Part shown: positions 44,773 to 51,799 of the stretch, in pieces
Numbering within the stretch: the stretch's first letter is position 1
How the letters are laid out: the number at the start of each line of letters is the position of its first letter
Source: Nitrospirota bacterium
GTDB taxonomy: Bacteria; Nitrospirota; Thermodesulfovibrionia; UBA6902; DSMQ01
DNA: 64,000 bases
Assembly: GCA_016212185.1 (NCBI GenBank)
Contig: JACRGX010000076.1
Location: 1 to 64,000, forward strand
Direction: 5' to 3'
Translations under genes and position numbers: made by a program
The notes under the pieces: model-generated
What the model saw: the letters and a program-made list of their open reading frames with translations, nothing else
Database searches by the model: none
Told to the model about the DNA's origin: nothing

Positions 44773-45026
44773 GAACGCCTCTTTTCTGCTTCCATCTCTT
44801 TCTTTAGTTCATCCAGGGTAGGAGGCGCCCCTGCCGGACGGACTGTCAATTCCAATCCGAGATATTCAAGAATTCTCATGACCTTCCGTATGCCGATATC
44901 TGTAATTGCACCGCTTTCAAGCTGGCTGAGCGAAGTCCGGCTGATGCCGGTCTTTTGGGCAAGCTCTGCCTGTGAAAGTTTATAACGTTTTCTTTGACCT
45001 TGAATTTTTTCACCTAATTGTTTCAT
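44769..45026 (-). CDS. hipB: HipB-type HTH antitoxin
   Basis: An 85-residue XRE-family protein with a helix-turn-helix YKLSQAELAQKTGISRTSLSQLESG near 15-39. It would repress its own operon and neutralise HipA. The 5' end lies 9 nt after the -10 box of its promoter, so the mRNA has a leader of about three bases at most. Confidence 0.9.
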   Translation of the reverse strand: MKQLGEKIQGQRKRYKLSQAELAQKTGISRTSLSQLESGAITDIGIRKVMRILEYLGLELTVRPAGAPPTLDELKKEMEAEKRRS

Positions 45027-45077
45027 ATATTTAACATTTTGCCATTTTTAAGCATTAATGTCAAGTATATTTAACAT
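45026..45077 (-). promoter_or_regulatory. hipBA promoter with two direct-repeat operators
   Basis: The minus strand has TTGACA (45064-45059), a 17-bp spacer and CAAAAT (45041-45036) with an extended TG. Two perfect 12-bp direct repeats ATGTTAAATATA (45077-45066 and 45037-45026) flank the promoter 40 bp apart and are likely HipB sites. Confidence 0.7.
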
Positions 45078-45163
45078 AAATTGGGATGAATTTAGTTTAA
45101 CGCATCGTATTAAAAATTAGAAATTCGGCTGAATAGAGATAAAACTGAGGCGCAAAACAATAC

Positions 45164-45192
45164 TTGACAATTATACTGCTGAGTTGTACAAT
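45164..45192 (+). promoter_or_regulatory. Promoter of the PIN-toxin operon, leaderless layout
   Basis: TTGACA at 45164-45169, 17-bp spacer, TACAAT at 45187-45192. The ATG starts 6 nt later at the expected transcription start. Confidence 0.75.
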
Positions 45193-45198
45193 TAAATC

Positions 45199-45588
45199 AT
45201 GGAAATCGTAGCGGATGCGAGCGCATTTCTTGCCGTTGTACTTGATGAGTCCAATAGGGATTGGATTATTAATAAAACACTTGAAGGTAAAATAATCTCA
45301 CCTGAAATTTTGCCATACGAAATCGGGAATGCATTGATTGCAGTCAGAAAAAAAGGACGGCTTACTGATCGAGAAGTAATAAATGCCTATGATATATCTC
45401 AGAGGATAGCCGTCAAGCTAGTGCCTGTAAGAATACATGATGCTTTAAAAATTGCTACAAGATTCAATATATACGCTTATGATGCATATTATCTGCAATG
45501 CTGCATTGAAAATAAATTGCCGCTCATCAGCCTTGATGACCGCATGTGTGATGTGGCAAGAAATCTTAACATAAAGGTGGCTAAATAA
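45199..45588 (+). CDS. PIN-domain toxin (VapC-like)
   Basis: A 129-residue PIN ribonuclease. Acidic residues expected in the active site are present: Asp in VADASAF (residue 6), Glu in LPYEIGNAL near 41, Asp in YAYDAYYLQCC near 94 and Asp in LISLDDRM near 112. It precedes its antitoxin, which begins directly after the stop codon; the toxin-first order is less common. It has no Shine-Dalgarno and appears leaderless. Confidence 0.88.
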   Translation: MEIVADASAFLAVVLDESNRDWIINKTLEGKIISPEILPYEIGNALIAVRKKGRLTDREVINAYDISQRIAVKLVPVRIHDALKIATRFNIYAYDAYYLQCCIENKLPLISLDDRMCDVARNLNIKVAK

Positions 45589-45810
45589 ATGAAGACATAC
45601 ACTTACTCTCAGGCCCGGGAAAAATTGTCAGACGTCCTTGAAGAATCTAAAAAAGAGGAAATTGTTATTCGTCGCAGAAAAGGGGACATGTTTTCCATTG
45701 TGCCAAAGACTCCTGCTCGCCGCTCACCATTTGACATATCTGGTTTACATAAGAATATTTCACGCAAGGAAATATTAGAGGCTATTCGTGAATCTCGAGA
45801 AAGAGCATAA
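45589..45810 (+). CDS. Phd/YefM-type antitoxin for the PIN toxin
   Basis: A 73-residue antitoxin with the Phd/YefM N-terminal fold (YSQAREKLSDVLEESKKEEIVIRRRKGDMFSIVP) and a basic helical C-terminus likely to bind the toxin. It starts at the base after the toxin's TAA, so translation is probably coupled. Confidence 0.85.
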   Translation: MKTYTYSQAREKLSDVLEESKKEEIVIRRRKGDMFSIVPKTPARRSPFDISGLHKNISRKEILEAIRESRERA

Positions 45811-45912
45811 TACAGCCTTTAACCAATAATCATCAATTTTTTAATCAATACGCTCTCGCCATATCCCTTTAAGTCTTAGCAGTTGACTAAAAATTTAAAG
45901 TAGGGACTTGAT

Positions 45913-45948
45913 GTTACTTGCAGGACGCCTGAAAAATGCGGTAATATT
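45913..45948. repeat. 36-bp direct repeat, copy 1
   Basis: Identical over 36 bp to 48452-48487. It contains the small hairpin CAGG-ACG-CCTG. The enclosed 2.5 kb carries BrnTA and the AbiE-like pair. The surrounding 480-bp gap (45811-46290) shows no gene. Confidence 0.9.
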
Positions 45949-46142
45949 TCGTAGAAAATCAGCGATAATGTCACAAAGCAGCTAAAGGAATGGTTTCCGC
46001 ATCAATAATAGGTATTGGGTATCTTATGGTTATGTTTACTTCTAAACGACAAGCTCTTCACAATATGATGTCGGGTTGCGTCCTAATACAACTGAACCCG
46101 TTTTACTTTCCTTGGTAATCACATCCGGGATGCGAGGGTCAA

Positions 46143-46161
46143 GTCTTTACTTTTAGCATTT
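46143..46161. repeat. REP-like short repeat GTCTTTACTTTTAGCATTT
   Basis: The 19-mer recurs at 46816-46834, and a variant lies near 63243. Both perfect copies flank the BrnTA pair. Similar GGGTCAGGTCTT-type repeats are often found beside Y1-type transposases, but none is present here. Confidence 0.65.
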
Positions 46162-46255
46162 ATAAAATTTGACCGGCTAAAGTAATTGTACGGCAAGACC
46201 GCTGCAAATAGAATATATAGGTGTGATATCCCACGTATTTTTTAGCAAAAAACTA

Positions 46256-46284
46256 TTGACAAAACATTACAATGTAGTTATATT
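46256..46284 (+). promoter_or_regulatory. brnTA promoter, leaderless layout
   Basis: TTGACA (46256-46261), 17-bp spacer, TATATT (46279-46284); the ATG follows after 6 nt. The direct repeat TGTAGTTATATTGTAGTTAT spans the -10 and could be the BrnA operator. Confidence 0.75.
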
Positions 46285-46290
46285 GTAGTT

Positions 46291-46578
46291 ATGGCAGACA
46301 TATCTTTTGAATGGGACGGAAATAAAAATTCCCAAAACAAAAAGAAACATGGTATATCCTTTGAGGAAGGGCAAACAGTATTCGTTGATGAAAATGCCTT
46401 GCTTCTTCATGACCCGGACCATTCAGAAGAAGATAGATTTATACTTCTTGGTTTAAGTTCCAATCGTCGCATTCTTGTTGTTTGCCACTGTTATCGAAAG
46501 AACGATGAAGTAATAAGAATTATATCTGCCCGCAAAGCAACGCGTTCAGAACAAAAACAATATTGGAAAAGGTGGTGA
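46291..46578 (+). CDS. brnT: BrnT ribonuclease toxin
   Basis: A 95-residue BrnT toxin with the family N-terminus FEWDGNKNSQNKKKHGISFEEG, then VFVDENALLLHDPDHSEEDRFILLG and the C-terminal IRIISARKATRSEQKQYW. It adopts a RelE-like fold and cleaves RNA. It is followed after 3 nt by the antitoxin gene and appears to be translated from a leaderless mRNA. Confidence 0.93.
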   Translation: MADISFEWDGNKNSQNKKKHGISFEEGQTVFVDENALLLHDPDHSEEDRFILLGLSSNRRILVVCHCYRKNDEVIRIISARKATRSEQKQYWKRW

Positions 46579-46581
46579 AAT

Positions 46582-46797
46582 ATGAGAAAAGAATACGATT
46601 TTTCAAAAGCTAAAAAAAATCCTTATGCCAGTCGCCTAAAACGACAGGTTACAATCCGGCTTGATGAGGAAACAATCAAGTATTTCAAAAAACTCTCGAA
46701 AGAAGCAGAAATACCATATCAAACTCTGATTAACCTCTATTTGCGTGATTGTGCTGTTTCAAGCCGCAGGCTTTCTTTGCAATGGAAAGCGGCTTAA
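46582..46797 (+). CDS. brnA: BrnA-type antitoxin
   Basis: A 71-residue protein. The N-terminal toxin-binding part (YDFSKAKKNPYASRLKRQ) is followed by a ribbon-helix-helix fold (VTIRLDEETIKYFKKLSKEAEIPYQTLINLYLRD). It neutralises BrnT and autorepresses the operon. A GGTGG lies before the ATG. Confidence 0.88.
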   Translation: MRKEYDFSKAKKNPYASRLKRQVTIRLDEETIKYFKKLSKEAEIPYQTLINLYLRDCAVSSRRLSLQWKAA

Positions 46798-46966
46798 TAG
46801 AGTGACGAGGATCCGGTCTTTACTTTTAGCATTTCGTGGTGGCAGGTCTTGTTTTTTGCATACATGAAAAGACTGGATTCCTGCCTCCGCAGGAATGACG
46901 AATTTTTGTTGGTATCATTTTTTTAGAACAAACCCCACCATACTTAATTCTGATTCAGAATATTTG

Positions 46967-47587
46967 TCATGATTTTTTTAGCTCTGTCATGAGTTCCTGA
47001 AACCGCATCTCAACTAATGTACGGCGTCCGGGGGAGTTGATTCGCTTAATCATACGGCGGGCATTCATAATGTTGAATTTTTTCGGGAGATCAAGTTCAG
47101 GCAGGGAACGGAATAATTTTGACTTTGCCGGTCCCATATAAAAGAAATCAAGAAGCGCCTTTTCAGGAACTGCCATTTTGATTCCGGATTTGCCGGCCGG
47201 CTCATAGCCGAAGAAAAACTCCGGGGTGACATGATGTATGGAGAAGGTCCCCAGAGGTGTTTTGAAAAGATGCGTTCTTGCCGGAGAAACAGAATAAGTT
47301 ATTGCAGGAATTTGAGAAATCATGCCATGGTAATAAAGCGCGCTTTGCATGGATATATAGCTTGGAAAAGGCGCAGTGAGATGCTCAGGCAATGCCAGCG
47401 GTTCCAATGCCTCAGGGAATACCCATAATCCCCGCTTAATACAGACAATATGATTGGAATCTTTCAGACGTGTAAGCAGCCTGCTTGCATGGTCTTTCCT
47501 TATGTCTAAGTACGCCATTACATCGGCAGTCCGGAAAACAGGCGCTTCTAATTTTTTAAGGCGCGCAAGCACATCTGTAAGTCTCAT
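46967..47587 (-). CDS. AbiEi-family antitoxin-like protein
   Basis: A 206-residue protein with an N-terminal winged-helix DNA-binding region (FRTADVMAYLDIRKDHASRLLTRLK, near 18-42) and a body typical of type IV antitoxins (SYISMQSALYYHGMISQIP, VPEKALLDFFY). It would repress transcription and counter the nucleotidyltransferase. It is the second gene of the operon, overlapping the first by 4 bp; the usual order is antitoxin first. Confidence 0.82.
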   Translation of the reverse strand: MRLTDVLARLKKLEAPVFRTADVMAYLDIRKDHASRLLTRLKDSNHIVCIKRGLWVFPEALEPLALPEHLTAPFPSYISMQSALYYHGMISQIPAITYSVSPARTHLFKTPLGTFSIHHVTPEFFFGYEPAGKSGIKMAVPEKALLDFFYMGPAKSKLFRSLPELDLPKKFNIMNARRMIKRINSPGRRTLVEMRFQELMTELKKS

Positions 47588-48348
47588 GACTCTTCCCCTT
47601 TAAGGGCTTCAGCAACCTTTAGCACTATTTCATCCCAGACGTCCTCTGAATTATACTGTTTTTGGTAATCCGGGTGAAGGTAAGAAAGCACCTGGCTTTT
47701 AAATACATCAAAGGCAACTGACATGACATTTGATTCAGCAATGTAGAGATGGCTTCTCAGTTTGCTGTTTGATATGTTTTTGTCTACCCCTGCATTCAGC
47801 AGTAAATTAAGGTCAAATATGTCTCTTGCCTGCGGTGTACTTCTGGTTACCAGGGCTTCCACTTTTTGCTCATAAGCGCTGTGAATGTCATAATGATTAG
47901 ACATAATAGACGAGAGATTGTATGTCCTTACAAGTTCAGGACCTACAGGCTCAAATACAGTGTTCCCCTTCATTCCTCTTCTTGAAAACTCTATTTTTGT
48001 AGGGAGTACGATGCCGGAACCGGAAACAGCCAGCCCGACTTTCCATCGCTGAGTTGTCTCAGTTTGTTTCGGCTCAGACCAGCGGTCAATAATGATCCCG
48101 TGCACCTGAAGGATTTGTACAAAAGGTTTTGATTTTAAAATACTCACCACCGTATCCCGAAGCTTGTCTTTTGGAAGGTCATAGACATCCATATCCATGT
48201 CCTCGGAATAGCGGATACTTTTCAGATAAAAACGTAAGTTGCACCCTCCTTTCAGGGCATAGAACCTCTTATCTGTTTTCCGCCCCAACTGGTCAAGGAA
48301 AAGCAGGTGAAACAGCTCCACATATTGCATAACTGTATACTTGGTCAT
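47584..48348 (-). CDS. AbiEii-family nucleotidyltransferase toxin
   Basis: About 254 residues. The nucleotidyltransferase site GGCNLRFYLKSIRYSEDMDMDV near residues 30-52 has GG then S-x-D-x-D. AbiEii-type toxins transfer nucleotides to tRNA acceptor ends or proteins and cause abortive infection. ATG 48348 is chosen because GGAGGG lies 6 nt upstream; the longer frame from 48396 spans the promoter and operator. Confidence 0.85.
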   Translation of the reverse strand: MTKYTVMQYVELFHLLFLDQLGRKTDKRFYALKGGCNLRFYLKSIRYSEDMDMDVYDLPKDKLRDTVVSILKSKPFVQILQVHGIIIDRWSEPKQTETTQRWKVGLAVSGSGIVLPTKIEFSRRGMKGNTVFEPVGPELVRTYNLSSIMSNHYDIHSAYEQKVEALVTRSTPQARDIFDLNLLLNAGVDKNISNSKLRSHLYIAESNVMSVAFDVFKSQVLSYLHPDYQKQYNSEDVWDEIVLKVAEALKGEES

Positions 48349-48362
48349 AGTCAACCCTCCAT

Positions 48363-48414
48363 ATTTCATAATACCTGCAGTTGTCATATATGTCAACTAC
48401 AGGTATTATGAAAT
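48363..48414 (-). promoter_or_regulatory. AbiE operon promoter inside a 21-bp inverted repeat
   Basis: Arms of 21 bp (48363-48383 and 48394-48414) are complementary with one mismatch and have a 10-bp spacer. On the minus strand TTGACA (48396-48391), a 17-bp spacer and TATTAT (48373-48368) overlap the arms, so an AbiEi-type repressor bound here would block RNA polymerase. Confidence 0.8.
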
Positions 48415-48451
48415 AACTGTTTTGAGATAATCGGCTCTAACAGGATTATAG

Positions 48452-48487
48452 GTTACTTGCAGGACGCCTGAAAAATGCGGTAATATT
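48452..48487. repeat. 36-bp direct repeat, copy 2
   Basis: Second perfect copy of the 36-bp repeat, ending 10 bp before the tRNA-Sec gene. Confidence 0.9.
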
Positions 48488-48497
48488 GAGCTGCAAT

Positions 48498-48595
48498 GGG
48501 AGTGCATAGGGTTCTGGTGTCCCTCCCGGACTTCAAATCCGGTGTTTCCCGACAAAATCGGGAAGGGTGGGTTCGATTCCCACACGCTCCCGCCA
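48498..48595 (+). tRNA. selC: tRNA-Sec (anticodon TCA)
   Basis: 98 bases that fold as a selenocysteine tRNA. The acceptor GGGAGTG pairs with CGCTCCC (one G-U). The anticodon arm is CCGGA-CTTCAAA-TCCGG with anticodon TCA. A long variable arm TTCCCGA-CAAAA-TCGGGAA follows, then the T arm GTGGG-TTCGATT-CCCAC, discriminator G and an encoded CCA. It inserts Sec at UGA together with SelB at 41176. Confidence 0.95.
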
Positions 48596-48602
48596 GTAAA
48601 GA

Positions 48603-48637
48603 CAGTGAATAGTGAACAGTAAACAGTTGTCAGTGGG
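48603..48637. repeat. 7-bp tandem repeat after tRNA-Sec
   Basis: Five heptamers CAGTGAA, TAGTGAA, CAGTAAA, CAGTTGT, CAGTGGG. A related tract lies at 50733. Confidence 0.75.
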
Positions 48638-48719
48638 AAAACAAAACAACAATAAAAGCATACTCTTTTGCAACTGTTACTACAGAACGCTTTATCCTGA
48701 TTGAAAATCCGCTGATTAC

Positions 48720-50723
48720 ATGTTATTATTATATATTCGCTCAATAGATACTCTTTGGCTGAATAAATCCGTAAAGGAGGTAGTTACGAAGCGCATTCAT
48801 TTCCCGCTCTTTTTGTTCCTTTTCTTATTACTGCTGATACCGGCATACTGCACGGCAGCTCAGGATGCTATGACCTCTCAAAACAGACCTATCGTTGTCC
48901 GTATCCCGTACTCAAGCTGGGCTGAAAAGGCTGAGCTTGCCGGCAGATTTACACTGCTGGATGCGCCTCCGGGACAGGGATATGTCGTTGCGATTTTATC
49001 GTCAGGAGAACTTGCAGAGCTTCAGGCGCAGGGAATCCGAATTGAAATTGAGTATGAACGCACCTCACAGGTTCAGTCGCCGCCGGGTTATACCTGCTAC
49101 CGCACACCGGCAGAGATTGAAACTGCGTTGTCAGCTTATCAGTCTGCCCATCCAACGCTTGCGCAGGTGATTGACATAGGCGACAGTTGGGAAAAAATTC
49201 AGACCGGAGGAGTATCAGGATACGACCTGTGGATGCTTAAATTGACAAATCAGGGCATACCGGGACCCAAGCCTGCCTTTTTCATGGTAGGAAATATTCA
49301 CGCCATTGAAATGGCAGGAGCAGAGGCGGCAATGGCTTTTGCCGACTGGCTGCTCAGCGGTTACGGTACTAATGCCGATGCCACATGGCTTCTGGACCGG
49401 CGCGATATATACATAGTTCCAATGGGCAACCCCGACGGCAGGATGATGGCTGAAACAGGCGCATACTGGAGAAAAAACATAGACAACAATGACGGCTGCA
49501 GCAACCCCGGTTTATGGGGCATTGACATTAACCGCAATTTTGCATCCAACTGGGGCGGCCCTGGATCAAGCGCCAGCGCCTGCTCGGGAACTTACCGCGG
49601 ACCGGCTGTAGAGTCAGAGCCTGAAACAAAGGCAATCTCCGATGCACTGCGCGCCATTTTCCCTGACCCGGCAGACACAAGCGGAAGCATGATTACGCTT
49701 CACCAGTCAGGGCATTACATAGTATGGCCGTGGGGCAATGGATATTCACAGCCGCCATGGAATATGGTACCGCCCGACAAACCCGGCTTATCAGCGCTTG
49801 CTTACAAATACGCAAGCTACAACGGTTATACATCCATAATGGGCGACAACTGGTATCCTGCCGCAGGCGCTACCGAGGACTGGGCATACGAGGAACTTAA
49901 CATAGCCGGATATACATTTGAGATAGGCTCAAGCCAGCCGTCTTCCTGCACTGAACTGCTGAACGAAATATCCCTGAATATGCCGGCGTTCATTTACGCC
50001 GCAAAGAGCGTTGACCCTGACCCTTATGAGGTCACACGCGGACCTGACTCTCTAAGAGTCAGCGCATCACCGGCTGAAGTGCCGCAGGGAAGCACGGTCG
50101 CGCTTAATGCAACAGCAAACGACACAAAAACAGGCTGGATGTCAGATCCGAATTTCCCCGGTATTGTGCCTGACCGTGCAATGCCGGTTTCGGCAGTTGA
50201 ATACTACATTGACCTGCCACCCGCCGCAGGCGGCACACCACAGCCGATGGCGGCAGGCGACGGCATATTTGACGAAGTAGTTGAACCGGTCACAGCCAAT
50301 GTTAATACAACCGGACTTGCTCCGGGCAAGCACTTATTGCTTGTGCGCGCACAGGACAACAAAGGACACTGGGGTGCATTTTCCGGAGTATTTTTCACAG
50401 TCAGCGATACCCTGCCTGCCGTTTTTGTCAACAGCATCATGATGACCTACCGCGGAACTTACAAGGTACAGGGACAAGTTCAAATCTACAACGAGGCTAT
50501 GCAGGCAATAGCCGGAGCTTCTGTTACTGCCCAATGGACAAAACCTGACGGGCAGACATCAGTTCAGACAGTTACTACTAATACCGGAGGTCTTGCTTCC
50601 TTCAGGCTTAACTCCACACAACAGGGCGTTTACACCTTGACAGTGCAGAATGTTACAAAAAGCGGCTACATCTATGACCCAAGCCTGAACATTGAGACAA
50701 GCGAACAGCTCCAGGTGCCGTAA
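48720..50723 (+). CDS. Secreted zinc carboxypeptidase (peptidase M14)
   Basis: An M14 metallopeptidase. The zinc motif H-x-x-E lies in NIHAIEMAGAEA near residue 193, followed by the substrate-binding DINRNFASNWGG near 271, a later zinc His in ITLHQSGHY near 328 and the catalytic Glu in YTFEIGSS near 400. A C-terminal region (460-667) has Ig-like/Big-type beta folds. It is exported by a hydrophobic signal (FPLFLFLFLLLLIPAYCTA). The only AGGAGG (48775-48780) lies 5 nt before an ACG at 48786, which would give a textbook signal peptide TKRIHFPLF; the ATG at 48720 adds 22 residues and has no Shine-Dalgarno. Confidence 0.85.
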   Translation: MLLLYIRSIDTLWLNKSVKEVVTKRIHFPLFLFLFLLLLIPAYCTAAQDAMTSQNRPIVVRIPYSSWAEKAELAGRFTLLDAPPGQGYVVAILSSGELAELQAQGIRIEIEYERTSQVQSPPGYTCYRTPAEIETALSAYQSAHPTLAQVIDIGDSWEKIQTGGVSGYDLWMLKLTNQGIPGPKPAFFMVGNIHAIEMAGAEAAMAFADWLLSGYGTNADATWLLDRRDIYIVPMGNPDGRMMAETGAYWRKNIDNNDGCSNPGLWGIDINRNFASNWGGPGSSASACSGTYRGPAVESEPETKAISDALRAIFPDPADTSGSMITLHQSGHYIVWPWGNGYSQPPWNMVPPDKPGLSALAYKYASYNGYTSIMGDNWYPAAGATEDWAYEELNIAGYTFEIGSSQPSSCTELLNEISLNMPAFIYAAKSVDPDPYEVTRGPDSLRVSASPAEVPQGSTVALNATANDTKTGWMSDPNFPGIVPDRAMPVSAVEYYIDLPPAAGGTPQPMAAGDGIFDEVVEPVTANVNTTGLAPGKHLLLVRAQDNKGHWGAFSGVFFTVSDTLPAVFVNSIMMTYRGTYKVQGQVQIYNEAMQAIAGASVTAQWTKPDGQTSVQTVTTNTGGLASFRLNSTQQGVYTLTVQNVTKSGYIYDPSLNIETSEQLQVP

Positions 50724-50732
50724 CTTTAAAGA

Positions 50733-50767
50733 CAGTTAACAGTTATCAGTTGACCATTGACAGTAGA
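50733..50767. repeat. 7-bp tandem repeat between the M14 gene and dapA
   Basis: Heptamers CAGTTAA, CAGTTAT, CAGTTGA, CCATTGA, CAGTAGA lie between convergent genes. Confidence 0.75.
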
Positions 50768-50786
50768 AAAACAAACAACTGTCAAC

Positions 50787-51662
50787 TTACTTTAAAAGCC
50801 CGTAGTCCGCAAGTGTCTTTTTTAACTTTTCTTTATTTGCATCGCTCATCGGGCAAAGCGGGAGTCTGAACTCCTCCTGAATTTTACCCATCATGCTTAA
50901 GGCGGTCTTTGCAGGAATAGGGTTTGTCTCTATAAACATGACCTGATTTATGGGTTCCAGTTTAAAGTGAAGCCTCCTTGCCTCCTGTAAATTGCCTGAA
51001 TCCCATGCCTTGCACATGGAAGCGACATCTTTTGGCGCAACGTTTGCTGAAACAGAGATTACACCCTTTCCTCCGAGTGCAAGCAGGGTTAATGTCGTAA
51101 AGTCATCACCTGATATAACAGCCATTCTGTCCCCGCAGAGGCGTATCACCTCGCTTACCTGTTTCATGTCGCCTGTTGCCTCTTTGATGCCGACGATGTT
51201 TTTAATTTCTGCAAGCCTTGCAACCGTAGGCGGAAGCATATTTACGGCTGTGCGTCCCGGGACATTGTATAAAATCTGCGGTATGTCAACCGCCTCTGCG
51301 ATTTTTTTATGATGCCTGTAAAGCCCTTCCTGTGTGGGCTTGTTGTAATATGGAGAAACAAGCAGTGCGGCATCCGCGCCTAATTTTTTTGCCTTCTCCG
51401 TAATCATAATGGTCTCATCAGTTGAATTTGCGCCTGTGCCTGCAATGACAGGCACCCGCTTATTAACAGCCTTGACCGTTATTTCAATCACCCTGTAATG
51501 TTCTTCATAATCCAGAGTGGCGGATTCTCCGGTAGTGCCGCACGGGACAATGGCGTTTGTGCCTTCGGCAATATGCCATTCAATCAAATCACCGAGCGCC
51601 TTTTCATCAACCTTGCCGTTTTTAAACGGCGTGACTATTGCAACAATTGAGCCTTTAAACAT
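50787..51662 (-). CDS. dapA: 4-hydroxy-tetrahydrodipicolinate synthase
   Basis: A 291-residue aldolase-class enzyme that condenses pyruvate with aspartate semialdehyde in the lysine and diaminopimelate pathway. TGESATLDYEEH near 42-53, the catalytic Tyr in ILYNVPGRTAVNM near 133 and the Schiff-base Lys in VGIKEATGD near 161 are conserved. Length is typical. AAGGAGG precedes the ATG by a normal distance. Confidence 0.95.
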   Translation of the reverse strand: MFKGSIVAIVTPFKNGKVDEKALGDLIEWHIAEGTNAIVPCGTTGESATLDYEEHYRVIEITVKAVNKRVPVIAGTGANSTDETIMITEKAKKLGADAALLVSPYYNKPTQEGLYRHHKKIAEAVDIPQILYNVPGRTAVNMLPPTVARLAEIKNIVGIKEATGDMKQVSEVIRLCGDRMAVISGDDFTTLTLLALGGKGVISVSANVAPKDVASMCKAWDSGNLQEARRLHFKLEPINQVMFIETNPIPAKTALSMMGKIQEEFRLPLCPMSDANKEKLKKTLADYGLLK

Positions 51663-51799
51663 GACAACCTCCTTTAATGCCCTTAAGATTCCGTTTATTT
51701 TACATCAAGAAGGGTGAATTTTGCTTGCAGATTTTAGGGCTTTTCGTCTAATATTGCAAATCAGCATTTTAAAAGAACTTTTTTACAGAAGGAGTCTGC

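Noticed and set aside
48406-48744. A 112-codon minus-strand frame.
   Set aside because: It runs antisense through the tRNA-Sec gene and the AbiE promoter; no protein family resemblance.
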